Shown: positions 17,777-24,917 of the stretch, piece after piece
Position numbering within the stretch: position 1 is the first letter of the stretch
Layout of the letters: each line of letters opens with the position of its first letter
Assembly: GCA_046160425.1 (NCBI GenBank)
Contig: JBJXGP010000363.1
Coordinates: 6,773-70,772, forward strand
Reading direction: 5' to 3'
Source: JAQCEJ01 sp046160425
GTDB taxonomy: Bacteria > Planctomycetota > Planctomycetia > Planctomycetales > Planctomycetaceae
Length of the DNA stretch: 64,000 bases
The notes under the pieces: model-generated
Seen by the model: only the letters and a program-made list of their open reading frames with translations
Databases searched by the model: none
Told to the model about the DNA's origin: nothing
Made by a program: the position numbers and the translations under genes

Positions 17777-19144
17777 ATGACGACTCGCAATCCTCACTCG
17801 TCCGCACTGCATCTGCGTCGCCGCGAACTATTACAAGTCGGTTCTCTGGGTGCATTCGGGCTGGGACTGCCGCACTGGTTCGCCGGTCAGGCACACGGCG
17901 AGACGACCGGCAAGGCCAAGTCGGTGATTTTGCTCTGGCTGTACGGCGGGCCGAGCCATATCGACACGGTCGACCCCAAGCCGCTGGCGAATTCGGAAAT
18001 CCGCAGTCCGTTCAGTCCGATTGATACCTCGGTCCCGGGGATTCAGATTACCGAACTCCTGCCGCAGCTTTCGCAGCGAATCGATCGCTGTGCGATTCTG
18101 CGGGGAATGTATCACGAGAACAGCGATCACAACGTCGGCGGCACGATCGCATTAACGGGCGTCCCCGCGGGGGGAAAGTTAGGCGGCGGAGCACCGCTCC
18201 CCGGCGACCGGCGACCGACACTCGGCTCGCTTGTCACCCGCCTGATCAGCGAACCGTCCCCCGGCTGGCCTGCGTTCATGTGCATCGGCGCTGAGGCCAA
18301 AGTGAGTGGCGGAGCCAGCGGACAAGACGCCGCGAGCTTCGGTGCGATTTACGAACCGTTCCGGCTCGAATACAAACTTGAAAGCGGTTTGAAAGTTCCC
18401 GAAGCCCTCAACCTGATGCCCGGCCTGTCGACCGATCGGCTCGGTGATCGTCGCAGTCTGCTGACGTCGCTCGATGCCTTGACGCAAAAAACGGGAGCCT
18501 CGGATTCGTTTCAGCGACTCGGCCAGTTTTACGATCAGGCGATGGGATTGTTGACCTCGTCCGAGGCACGCAAGGCAGTCGATCTGGAAGAAGAAACGGT
18601 CAAGGTCCGAAACCGATACGGCAAGACCCGCTTCGGTCAATCGTGCCTGCTCGCCCGCCGACTCGTCGAATCGGGGGTTCCCTTCGTGCAAGTCAACTGG
18701 AGCGATCACGGAGAAGATCAGCAGACATCGGGGGGCGACGGAGGCTGGGATCATCACTGGCGATTGTACGAATTCATTCAGGATCATTGTGCGTGGTCCT
18801 ACGACCAGGCAATCACCGCGCTGCTCGATGATCTGGAAGAACGCGGCCTGCTTGAAGAAACGCTGGTGTTGGCAATGGGAGAATTCGGGCGGACACCCAA
18901 AATCAACGGCTGCGGCGGACGCGATCACTGGGCCAACGTTTACAGCGTCATGATGGCCGGCGGAGGTGTTCAAGGCGGACGGGTGATCGGCTCGAGCGAT
19001 CTGGAAGGGGCCTATCCCGCCGATCGTCCCGTGCATCCGCAAGAGTTGCATGCGACCGTACTCAAAGCGATGGGACTCGATCGACTGGCGTTGATTCCGT
19101 TGGGGGTAACGCTCAACGTCGAACCGGTGGATGAGTTGTTCTGA
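17777..19144 (+). CDS. DUF1501 secreted sulfatase-like protein
   Basis: 455 aa. The N-terminus has a twin-arginine-type signal, LRRRELLQVGSLGAFGLGLP. DUF1501 blocks follow: SVILLWLYGGPSHIDTVDPKP, LRGMYHENSDHNVGG, CLLARRLVESGVPFVQVNW, AMGEFGRTPKIN and GGRDHWANVYSVMMAGGGVQGG. The fold is related to alkaline phosphatase/sulfatase, with candidate metal-site residues in GGPSHIDT and RDHW. Function is unknown; the family is greatly expanded in planctomycetes and usually travels with DUF1549/DUF1553 proteins, which are not beside this copy. The TolB-like gene follows after 36 bp. Confidence 0.85.
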   Translation: MTTRNPHSSALHLRRRELLQVGSLGAFGLGLPHWFAGQAHGETTGKAKSVILLWLYGGPSHIDTVDPKPLANSEIRSPFSPIDTSVPGIQITELLPQLSQRIDRCAILRGMYHENSDHNVGGTIALTGVPAGGKLGGGAPLPGDRRPTLGSLVTRLISEPSPGWPAFMCIGAEAKVSGGASGQDAASFGAIYEPFRLEYKLESGLKVPEALNLMPGLSTDRLGDRRSLLTSLDALTQKTGASDSFQRLGQFYDQAMGLLTSSEARKAVDLEEETVKVRNRYGKTRFGQSCLLARRLVESGVPFVQVNWSDHGEDQQTSGGDGGWDHHWRLYEFIQDHCAWSYDQAITALLDDLEERGLLEETLVLAMGEFGRTPKINGCGGRDHWANVYSVMMAGGGVQGGRVIGSSDLEGAYPADRPVHPQELHATVLKAMGLDRLALIPLGVTLNVEPVDELF

Positions 19145-19180
19145 GTTTCGGCGCGACATCACAGAAATATTGAGGGCACG

Positions 19181-20002
19181 ATGATTGGTCTCTCTGAACC
19201 GCGTCGCTTGACGCATTCCGATTTCGTCAAGCAGCATGTCCGCTTCGATCCGCGGGGAGATCGCTTGGTCTTCTCGCGCACGATCGGTCCCAGGTTGACG
19301 TTGATGGCCATCGCGCTCGCCGGGGGCGAAGAACAAACGCTCTTTGCAGACCGAACCGACTACATCGAACAGCACCCGGCGTGGTCTCCCGATCGCAAGC
19401 AATTCTCGTTCACAATGGATGACGGTCATCGCACGGGGCGGGTCGGCGTGATGCGGTGCGACATCACCGACGACGAAACGTTCGCGAATTTCGAATTCTG
19501 GTTTTCCGGCAATCAGTACACATACGCCAGTTGGTCTCCCGATGGAACCCGTGCCGTTCTCGTCGCGCAAAATTATCGGATGGCGATCGCCGACGCCGAC
19601 GGGAAGAACTTGAAGATTCTCGGTCCGGTGGAGGGAATTCAAGGTCAACCGTGCTGGTCTCCCGATGGCAGCCGCATCGCCTTCAGCAGCAGTCATGCGG
19701 GAAATCAAGACGTCTACACCATCAAGCCCGACGGTTCGGAGCTGATACGGTTGACCGATTCCCCGCGCTCCGATTTTCGTCCCGTCTATGCTCCCGGAGG
19801 AAACTGGATCGCCTTCACCTCGGCTCGAACCGGCAACTACGAAATCTTCGTCATGCGTCCCGACGGCTCCGAGCAGCAGAATCTGACGAATCACGAAGCA
19901 CTCGACGATCACGTCGCCTGGAATGCCGACGGCAGTCAGGTTGCATTTATCTCCACGCGAGATGGCGGGTACGATGTCTATGTGGCCGACGTCGTCGTTT
20001 GA
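19181..20002 (+). CDS. TolB-like WD40 (PD40) beta-propeller protein
   Basis: 273 aa with repeated PD40 units: HPAWSPDRKQFSF, YASWSPDGTRAVL, QPCWSPDGSRIAF, FRPVYAPGGNWIAF and HVAWNADGSQVAF, spaced about 40-45 residues. This makes a propeller of about six blades like the C-terminal domain of TolB. No signal peptide is seen at this start, so it may be cytoplasmic, or the true start lies elsewhere. It follows the DUF1501 gene by 36 bp and is probably on the same transcript. The role is unknown; binding of a protein or oligosaccharide partner is usual for the fold. Confidence 0.78.
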   Translation: MIGLSEPRRLTHSDFVKQHVRFDPRGDRLVFSRTIGPRLTLMAIALAGGEEQTLFADRTDYIEQHPAWSPDRKQFSFTMDDGHRTGRVGVMRCDITDDETFANFEFWFSGNQYTYASWSPDGTRAVLVAQNYRMAIADADGKNLKILGPVEGIQGQPCWSPDGSRIAFSSSHAGNQDVYTIKPDGSELIRLTDSPRSDFRPVYAPGGNWIAFTSARTGNYEIFVMRPDGSEQQNLTNHEALDDHVAWNADGSQVAFISTRDGGYDVYVADVVV

Positions 20003-20330
20003 ACTCGATGCTGCGAGTTGAAATCATCGCTTCCCCCTATCCGAACAGCATTTAGATGCTATATAATTAAGCGAGAGCTGGCTCAAAAAATCCTCAATCT
20101 TCCTGCTCAAAAACCGGAGTTGTTGTTGAACAAATCGACTTCCGTCGATAAGATAGAGAGGGAGAGCGCATGCTCTTGCCCGATCGAGGTAGCTTTCGTT
20201 AAAAACTGACGAGATAAGTACTTCGAAAAATCAGCCTGCCGTAGTAGATAATCGCCATTACCATCCATTGGATCACTCGTTGGCAAGCTGCAACGAAATT
20301 TGATCCGCGATATGAGTCCGAGGTGACGCG
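20003..20330. other. 328-bp gene-free region
   Basis: It is relatively A/T-rich. It contains TATAAT at 20062-20067 without a clear -35, and small hairpins (CGACTTCCGTCG near 20138 and AGAGC-GCAT-GCTCT near 20162). No supported gene was seen. Confidence 0.4.
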
Positions 20331-21800
20331 ATGACCACCCAGATCCCTTTTAGTTCTCACGGTTCTACGCATCAACAGCATGCCTTCACGGGTTTGAACG
20401 CCCGCGAGCGTGAAGGGTTGGTGCTGCATAGCCGTCGCAACATGCTCAAGGTCGGCATGGCGGGGCTGGCCGGTTTGACGCTGCCCGATTTACTCCGCCT
20501 CCGCGCCGAAGCGGCTCAATCGAATCGCCCGATGAACAGTCGCAAGAGCGTGGTCCTGCTCTGGATGGCGGGGGGACCGAGCCACATCGATACATGGGAT
20601 CCCAAGCCCGAACGTCCCTACATCAATCGCGGACCGTTCGGCGTCGCACAGACGTCTCTCCCCGGCGTCATCATCAGCGAACATCTCCCCAAGCAAGCGG
20701 CGATGATGGACAAGTTCACGCTCATTCGCTCGGTCGATTGCCGTTTCAGCAATCACGAACCGAATACCGTGATGCAGACCGCGAACCTTGACGCCGAAGC
20801 GCGAACGAATCCCAAGGCGCGGATGTATCCTTCCATCGCGTCGCTGGTGGCGAAATTCCGCGGGCCGAACGATCCTTCGATGCCGCCGTATGTTGCGTTT
20901 CAAAAATCCGCAGGGCATCTCGCATATGGCGGATATCTCGGCAAAGGTTACGACCCGTTTATCGCGAATATGGCGGTCGATCTCCCCGTTTATACCGACG
21001 TCGGCGTCGACACCGGCACGACCACCGGCGCATCGCTTTTCAATTTCGCACAGGGGCTGTCGCACGACCGCATCCAGAATCGTCAGACGCTGCTCAAGGA
21101 CTTCGATCGCCTGCGCAGCGAGATCGACGGCAGCGGGTCAATGGAATCGCTCGACACCTACAGCCAGCAGGCGGTCGACCTCGTCGTCGGGGGAAAAGCC
21201 CGCGATGCGTTCGATATCAGCCAGGAATCGGACGAGACTCGCGCGAAATACGGCAAGCACCTCTGGCTGCAGCAATGTCTGCTGGCCCGACGTCTCGTCG
21301 AAGCGGGGACCAACTTCGTCACCATCGATCTCAGTTATCACGCTGCATCGGGAACGTGGGATACCCACGGCGACAACATCCCCCCCTACGGCGGGATCAG
21401 AAACGGCCTCGGGCCGCTTCTGCCGTTGTTCGATCATCTGATCACGACTCTCGTCGGCGATCTCGATGAACGGGGGCTGCTGGATGAGTGCCTCGTCATC
21501 GCGATGGGTGAGTTCGGTCGATCTCCAAACATGGGAACGCAAGACAGCGTCGACGGCCGCAATCACTGGCCGGTGGTCATGTCAATTGCATTGGCCGGCG
21601 GTGGTATGCGACACGGACAGGTGATCGGATCCAGCGAATACGACGGAGGAACGATTGCATCACGACCGGTCACTCCGGGAGACCTCGCCGCCACGATCTA
21701 TCGGCATATGGAAGTTCCCGTCGACGGTTTTTATCTCGATCCCCGCGGTCGCCCGAACCCGATCGTGAATCAAGGGCATCCGATTGCGGAGTTGTTCTGA
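20331..21800 (+). CDS. DUF1501 secreted protein
   Basis: 489 aa. A long N-region precedes the twin-arginine-like SRRNMLKVGMAGLAGLTLPDLLRL. The DUF1501 core is complete: SVVLLWMAGGPSHIDTWDPKP, LIRSVDCRFSNHEPN, CLLARRLVEAGTNFVTIDL, WDTHGDN, AMGEFGRSPNM and GRNHWPVVMSIALAGGG. It ends GHPIAELF. It is likely exported folded by Tat. Its last 124 bp are duplicated at 22671-22794, downstream of a toxin-antitoxin block. Confidence 0.85.
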   Translation: MTTQIPFSSHGSTHQQHAFTGLNAREREGLVLHSRRNMLKVGMAGLAGLTLPDLLRLRAEAAQSNRPMNSRKSVVLLWMAGGPSHIDTWDPKPERPYINRGPFGVAQTSLPGVIISEHLPKQAAMMDKFTLIRSVDCRFSNHEPNTVMQTANLDAEARTNPKARMYPSIASLVAKFRGPNDPSMPPYVAFQKSAGHLAYGGYLGKGYDPFIANMAVDLPVYTDVGVDTGTTTGASLFNFAQGLSHDRIQNRQTLLKDFDRLRSEIDGSGSMESLDTYSQQAVDLVVGGKARDAFDISQESDETRAKYGKHLWLQQCLLARRLVEAGTNFVTIDLSYHAASGTWDTHGDNIPPYGGIRNGLGPLLPLFDHLITTLVGDLDERGLLDECLVIAMGEFGRSPNMGTQDSVDGRNHWPVVMSIALAGGGMRHGQVIGSSEYDGGTIASRPVTPGDLAATIYRHMEVPVDGFYLDPRGRPNPIVNQGHPIAELF

Positions 21801-21827
21801 GAGTCTCTCTCGATAGGTTGTATTCGG

Positions 21828-22046
21828 ATGGAACATCCCATTATCCATTGTGATCCGGAGATTCAGGGAGGCGTTCCTGTTTTTTTTGGAACGCGCGTTC
21901 CCGTGAAGAACCTCTTCGATTATCTGGAATCCGCGTACTCGCTCGAAGATTTTCTGACGGATTTTCCCGCCGTTACCCGTAGTCAAGCCATTGATGCTTT
22001 GGAATTGGCACGCGAGGCGTTGATTCCCCATGCGAATCTTGCTTGA
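21828..22046 (+). CDS. DUF433 antitoxin
   Basis: 72 aa. The whole DUF433 pattern is present: HCDPEIQGGVPVFFGTRVPVKNLFDYLE followed by LEDFLTDFPAVTRSQAIDALE, a small winged-helix/MerR-like DNA-binding domain. It overlaps the next gene by 17 bp. DUF433 proteins paired with DUF5615 PIN-like proteins are regarded as type II toxin-antitoxin modules, with this one as antitoxin and probable autorepressor. Confidence 0.82.
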   Translation: MEHPIIHCDPEIQGGVPVFFGTRVPVKNLFDYLESAYSLEDFLTDFPAVTRSQAIDALELAREALIPHANLA

Positions 22047-22353
22047 CGAATCCTTGCCCCGTCGTTTAGGACGAGAATTACTTGGTCACGACGCGGTTAC
22101 AGTCACCGAGCGAGGATGGTCTGGAACTAAAAATGGCGACCTATTACGTTTGGCTGCCAGTGAATTTGATGTCTTTCTCACAGCCGATCAGAATCTACAG
22201 TATCAGCAGAATTTGAGTACGTTGCCGTTGTCAATAATCGTTCTGATCGCTCCGGACAACAAACTTGAAACCCTGTGTCTTTTGGTCCCTGAGGTTCTTG
22301 ATCACCTCGCGAATCTCCCATTGCGATCGCTTGTCAACGTCGGTAAACGATAG
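22030..22353 (+). CDS. DUF5615 PIN-like toxin
   Basis: 107 aa starting MRILLDESLPRRLGREL. The acidic residues D6/E7 and the later EFDVFLTADQNLQYQQNL are the PIN/Mut7-C-like active-site positions of DUF5615. It is predicted to be an RNase. It is complete and overlaps the DUF433 antitoxin gene, so this is the only apparently intact toxin-antitoxin pair in the island. Confidence 0.82.
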   Translation: MRILLDESLPRRLGRELLGHDAVTVTERGWSGTKNGDLLRLAASEFDVFLTADQNLQYQQNLSTLPLSIIVLIAPDNKLETLCLLVPEVLDHLANLPLRSLVNVGKR

Positions 22354-22389
22354 CAAGACCACTCCACTTAATTTATCAATTAACGTTCC

Positions 22390-22638
22390 GTGAATATTTC
22401 CCAATACAAGAATCAAACGATGGTTGCCAGATACACTGCGGTCATCCAACAGTATGGTGAGTGGTGGATCGGCTGGGTGGAAGAAGTATCGGGTGTCAAT
22501 TCACAGGGTGCCTCTCGCGAAGAATTACTCGATAATCTCCGCGACGCTCTGGATGAAGCGATTGAAATGAATCGGGTTGAAGCCCGCTCGGCGGCGGCAA
22601 AAGCCGGTGCATTCGAGGAAGTTGAGTTGGTGCCGTAA
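22390..22638 (+). CDS. hicB: HicB-family antitoxin, now without an intact toxin
   Basis: 82 aa from a GTG at 22390; an ATG at 22420 would give 72 aa. The HicB core is clear: YTAVIQQYGEWWIGWVEEV, then QGASREELLDNLRDALDEAI and a C-terminal EVELVP. In the hicBA order, hicA should start at the hicB stop. The sequence there encodes NRRDLIRD, the expected HicA opening, before it breaks off, so the antitoxin is an orphan. Confidence 0.75.
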   Translation: MNISQYKNQTMVARYTAVIQQYGEWWIGWVEEVSGVNSQGASREELLDNLRDALDEAIEMNRVEARSAAAKAGAFEEVELVP

Positions 22639-22661
22639 ATCGACGCGACTTGATTCGCGAC
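22635..22661 (+). pseudogene. hicA: hicA toxin stub
   Basis: Overlapping the hicB stop, the frame at 22635 reads x-N-R-R-D-L-I-R-D, matching the usual HicA start (M-K-R-R-D-L-I-R). The first codon is GTA rather than ATG or GTG. Homology stops at about 22661, where a copy of the 3' end of a DUF1501 gene begins. The catalytic histidine of HicA is missing. Confidence 0.6.
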
Positions 22662-22670
22662 AGGTCATCC

Positions 22671-22794
22671 GGGAGACCTCGCCGCCACGATCTATCGGCA
22701 TATGGAAGTTCCGGTCGACGGCTACTACGTCGACCCCCGCGGCCGCCCGGTCCCAATCGTGAACCAGGGGCATCCGATTGTGGAGTTGTTCTGA
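22671..22794 (+). pseudogene. 3'-terminal fragment of a DUF1501 gene
   Basis: 124 bp aligning without gaps to the last 124 bp of the complete DUF1501 gene (21677-21800), with 14 differences counted by eye (about 89% identity). It translates to the tail GDLAATIYRHMEVPVDGYY, then on to IVNQGHPIVELF and a stop. Several changes alter amino acids, so it looks like the tail of a diverged paralogue rather than a fresh copy. It joins the hicA stub on its left. Confidence 0.8.
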
Positions 22795-22807
22795 AGGGGA
22801 CTCAACG

Positions 22808-23063
22808 ATGTCATTGGCAAACTCGGTCATGAAGGGAGTGATACACGGCAATGTGGTCACACTCGACGAGGACGCTGGCCTGCCGGACGGGCAAGAAGTC
22901 AATGTGACGCTTCAGCCTATGGCGAAAGCGGAATCTCGCCTCTCCGGGGAAGGACTGCGACAGTCGTTCGGGGCATGGGAGGAGGACTCCGGCGAGGTTA
23001 GATCGGTATTTGGAGTGGAATCGCCAGCAGCGAAAGCTGGGGCGCCCGGGGATTGAAGCGTGA
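22808..23063 (+). pseudogene. AF2212-like (DUF104) antitoxin gene with frameshift
   Basis: ATG at 22808 after AGGGGA. The N-terminus, MKGVIHGNVVTLDEDAGLPDG and VNVTLQP, is the AF2212/DUF104 beta-strand antitoxin pattern. The uninterrupted frame ends at 23056 with an atypical tail. Removing one G in GAGGTTA (22994-23000) restores RYLEWNRQQRKLGRPGIEA and a stop at 23061-23063, which is the expected C-terminus of these antitoxins. The restored stop overlaps a GTG at 23060, the start of the expected PIN toxin. Confidence 0.72.
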
Positions 23064-23112
23064 GCTACTTGCTCACCCGCCGTCGTGAACGGACTCAAGC
23101 AGGAAAATTTAG
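23060..23112 (+). pseudogene. PIN-type toxin stub
   Basis: GTG at 23060 overlaps the restored antitoxin stop by 4 bp and encodes V-S-Y-L-L, the usual opening of VapC-like toxins (MSYLLDTN). The reading then turns to TRRRERTQAG without the catalytic aspartate or later PIN motifs, and runs into the end of the convergent minus-strand gene. Only the toxin's first five or so codons are recognisable. Confidence 0.45.
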
Positions 23113-24717
23113 TCAATTCACCGCGTGTATGATGTTCACATATCCTTCGGCGCTCAGCATTTCACTGGCCTCTTCAAACGCTTTGTCCCAAGAAAAAACT
23201 TTCGCTTGCTGCCGGTTCACGCAGATCGATTTCACAGTTCGAATATCTTCGACGTCAATTCTGAGCCGAATTTCGTCATTAAGTCGCTCGATGATTTCCG
23301 CGTTGCCGCGAACACAGACGAGTTCGCCATAATACAATGGGCCAATCGGAATAAAGTAAGGTGAAAGCATCGTTGCAGGCAATTTGAGATCCAGACCTTT
23401 CTTCGGCACTCGAACTTCAGCTCGTAGATCTTCACAAGGGATCTGACGTCGTGCTGCCATCAGCAATTGCGCAGCGGGGCCATATCGCCTGATGTCAGCG
23501 ATTGAAACCTCGATCGCATCGTCTACTCCAACCTCCTTACCGAAATCGGCAAAATCGCAACCCAACCGAAGGAGCCGATGCACATCGGGATGGAGTCCAG
23601 TAAGAGGGCCGATGGTGCCGAGTGAAGCGTGTATGTTATTGAACTGCACTTCAATAGATGAAGCGTCGGTTTGAGCTTCAGTGAGAATTCGGACAAATGC
23701 AAAAGATAAGCGAAGTTCACCGACAGTCAGCGTACGTTCATCCGAAAGATTGCGAAGTGTCAATCGTGCGTCTTTCCCACGTCCCTCGAGGACTAAATCA
23801 ATGAGGTCCGACTCAAAGCGAATTATTTCGAACTCTTCTGGAAGCATCGGAAAGGCACTTGCCGAATATCGCATTCTTACTCGTAATGCAACGGCTTTAC
23901 CTTGAGCCGAGTCGTTGACGATCAGCGTGGCGGCATTTTGATCTTTCGAGGGACCAATGCTCACCTTTGCGGAATCACCCAAATTAAAACGTGCATCGTC
24001 GATTTCGATTCCAAATCGTGTGGTTGTGCCACGAACGTTGAATACCTCAACAGATTTATCCAAGCCAACTGCTGCGCGAGCAATCTTGCGGTAAAGTTCG
24101 TCGCGGGTCGCCGCTTGAAAAGTGAATTTAACGTGCTGTGTCGCGTCCTCCATCCCTGCGAGTTCAAACCATTTATGTTTTTGCTTTGCGTACTCCAGAG
24201 CATCATCGCCAACGCATCGATAGATGTGGGTTTTCAAAGACTCTGGATAAGGTGGAGTCAGCAGAACTCCGTCGCCATTCTTGATCGAAAGGGTACATTT
24301 GTTTAACGCCTTGTTTCCGCGCCGGTTTAATTCGAAAAGTCGCTTGAGAATGCGTTCGGTTAAGGCTGCGTCGACATGGATCAGGTGAACCTGTTTAGGA
24401 TCACACGTCGAGGGGTCCAAATCTAGAAAAAGGAAGAACCATGGAAAAACACTTTCAACTGCTTTCTTACAATTGCTCAGCTTTATCGTATGAGACCTCA
24501 CGGACTTGGTCGTAGACTTCACTTGAATTTTTGTCTCAAACTGTTTGACGATTTCACCAAACTCTCCGACCTTGCCGTCTTGTCGTGAAAACTCAAACTG
24601 ATGATCCCAGCCGTCTCGGTCTCGCTTCACAGGCGTAACCGTGAAGCCGGCAATTGTCCCCCACGATTCTACGACACTTTCGGCGGAGTCGGATGATCTC
24701 GACAAGTATTCCTCCAT
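23113..24717 (-). CDS. DUF4365/PD-(D/E)XK-like N-terminal domain protein, orphan
   Basis: 534 aa from the ATG at 24717; a GTG at 24720 adds one residue. Residues about 10-150 resemble DUF4365: a helix with E14 and E17, GWDHQFEF with D38, and TKIQVKSTT with Q65-V-K67, the D...(Q/E)xK arrangement of restriction-endonuclease folds, followed by PWFFLFLDLD. The remaining roughly 380 residues are not recognised; they look like an alpha/beta then beta-rich domain ending in an AKVFSWDKAFEEASEML helix. Base composition is more A/T-rich than the neighbours. No partner gene follows. A nucleic-acid nuclease or defence role is inference. Confidence 0.5.
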   Translation of the reverse strand: MEEYLSRSSDSAESVVESWGTIAGFTVTPVKRDRDGWDHQFEFSRQDGKVGEFGEIVKQFETKIQVKSTTKSVRSHTIKLSNCKKAVESVFPWFFLFLDLDPSTCDPKQVHLIHVDAALTERILKRLFELNRRGNKALNKCTLSIKNGDGVLLTPPYPESLKTHIYRCVGDDALEYAKQKHKWFELAGMEDATQHVKFTFQAATRDELYRKIARAAVGLDKSVEVFNVRGTTTRFGIEIDDARFNLGDSAKVSIGPSKDQNAATLIVNDSAQGKAVALRVRMRYSASAFPMLPEEFEIIRFESDLIDLVLEGRGKDARLTLRNLSDERTLTVGELRLSFAFVRILTEAQTDASSIEVQFNNIHASLGTIGPLTGLHPDVHRLLRLGCDFADFGKEVGVDDAIEVSIADIRRYGPAAQLLMAARRQIPCEDLRAEVRVPKKGLDLKLPATMLSPYFIPIGPLYYGELVCVRGNAEIIERLNDEIRLRIDVEDIRTVKSICVNRQQAKVFSWDKAFEEASEMLSAEGYVNIIHAVN

Positions 24718-24883
24718 CACCTTCAGGCCTTAGACCTACTTCGCAAAAACATCTTCTCACAACGGGTTAGCTGGCCAAGTGGAACACACACTCAAGGAAC
24801 AAATGCCGTTTTACCAGTCAGGGTTGCAACGCTTCAAGTCTTTTCGCGAGCGCCGGGGTTTGAATGAACGAGAAATTTAGGAC

Positions 24884-24902
24884 GGCGGGGATAAACCCCG
24901 CC
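24884..24902. repeat. Hairpin module E, copy 1 (GGATAAACC loop)
   Basis: GGCGGGG-ATAAA-CCCCGCC, followed by GCTCG. It is related to CCGGGTGG-ATAAA-CCACCCGG plus GCTC at 29087-29111: the loop is identical and the stem differs by compensatory changes. It sits between two divergently placed gene ends and could serve as a bidirectional terminator. Confidence 0.6.
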
Positions 24903-24917
24903 GCTCGGGCGCGAATC

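Noticed and set aside
18179..19912. 577-codon minus-strand frame opposite the DUF1501 and TolB-like genes
   Set aside because: It covers two recognised plus-strand genes and shows no family motif of its own.
20018..20209. 63-codon frame in the gap between TolB-like and DUF1501 genes
   Set aside because: No ribosome site, no recognisable domain, in a non-coding A/T-rich stretch.
21828..24720. A complete transposon or integrase-borne island
   Set aside because: No transposase, integrase or terminal inverted repeats were found; only direct copies of a gene tail bound part of it.
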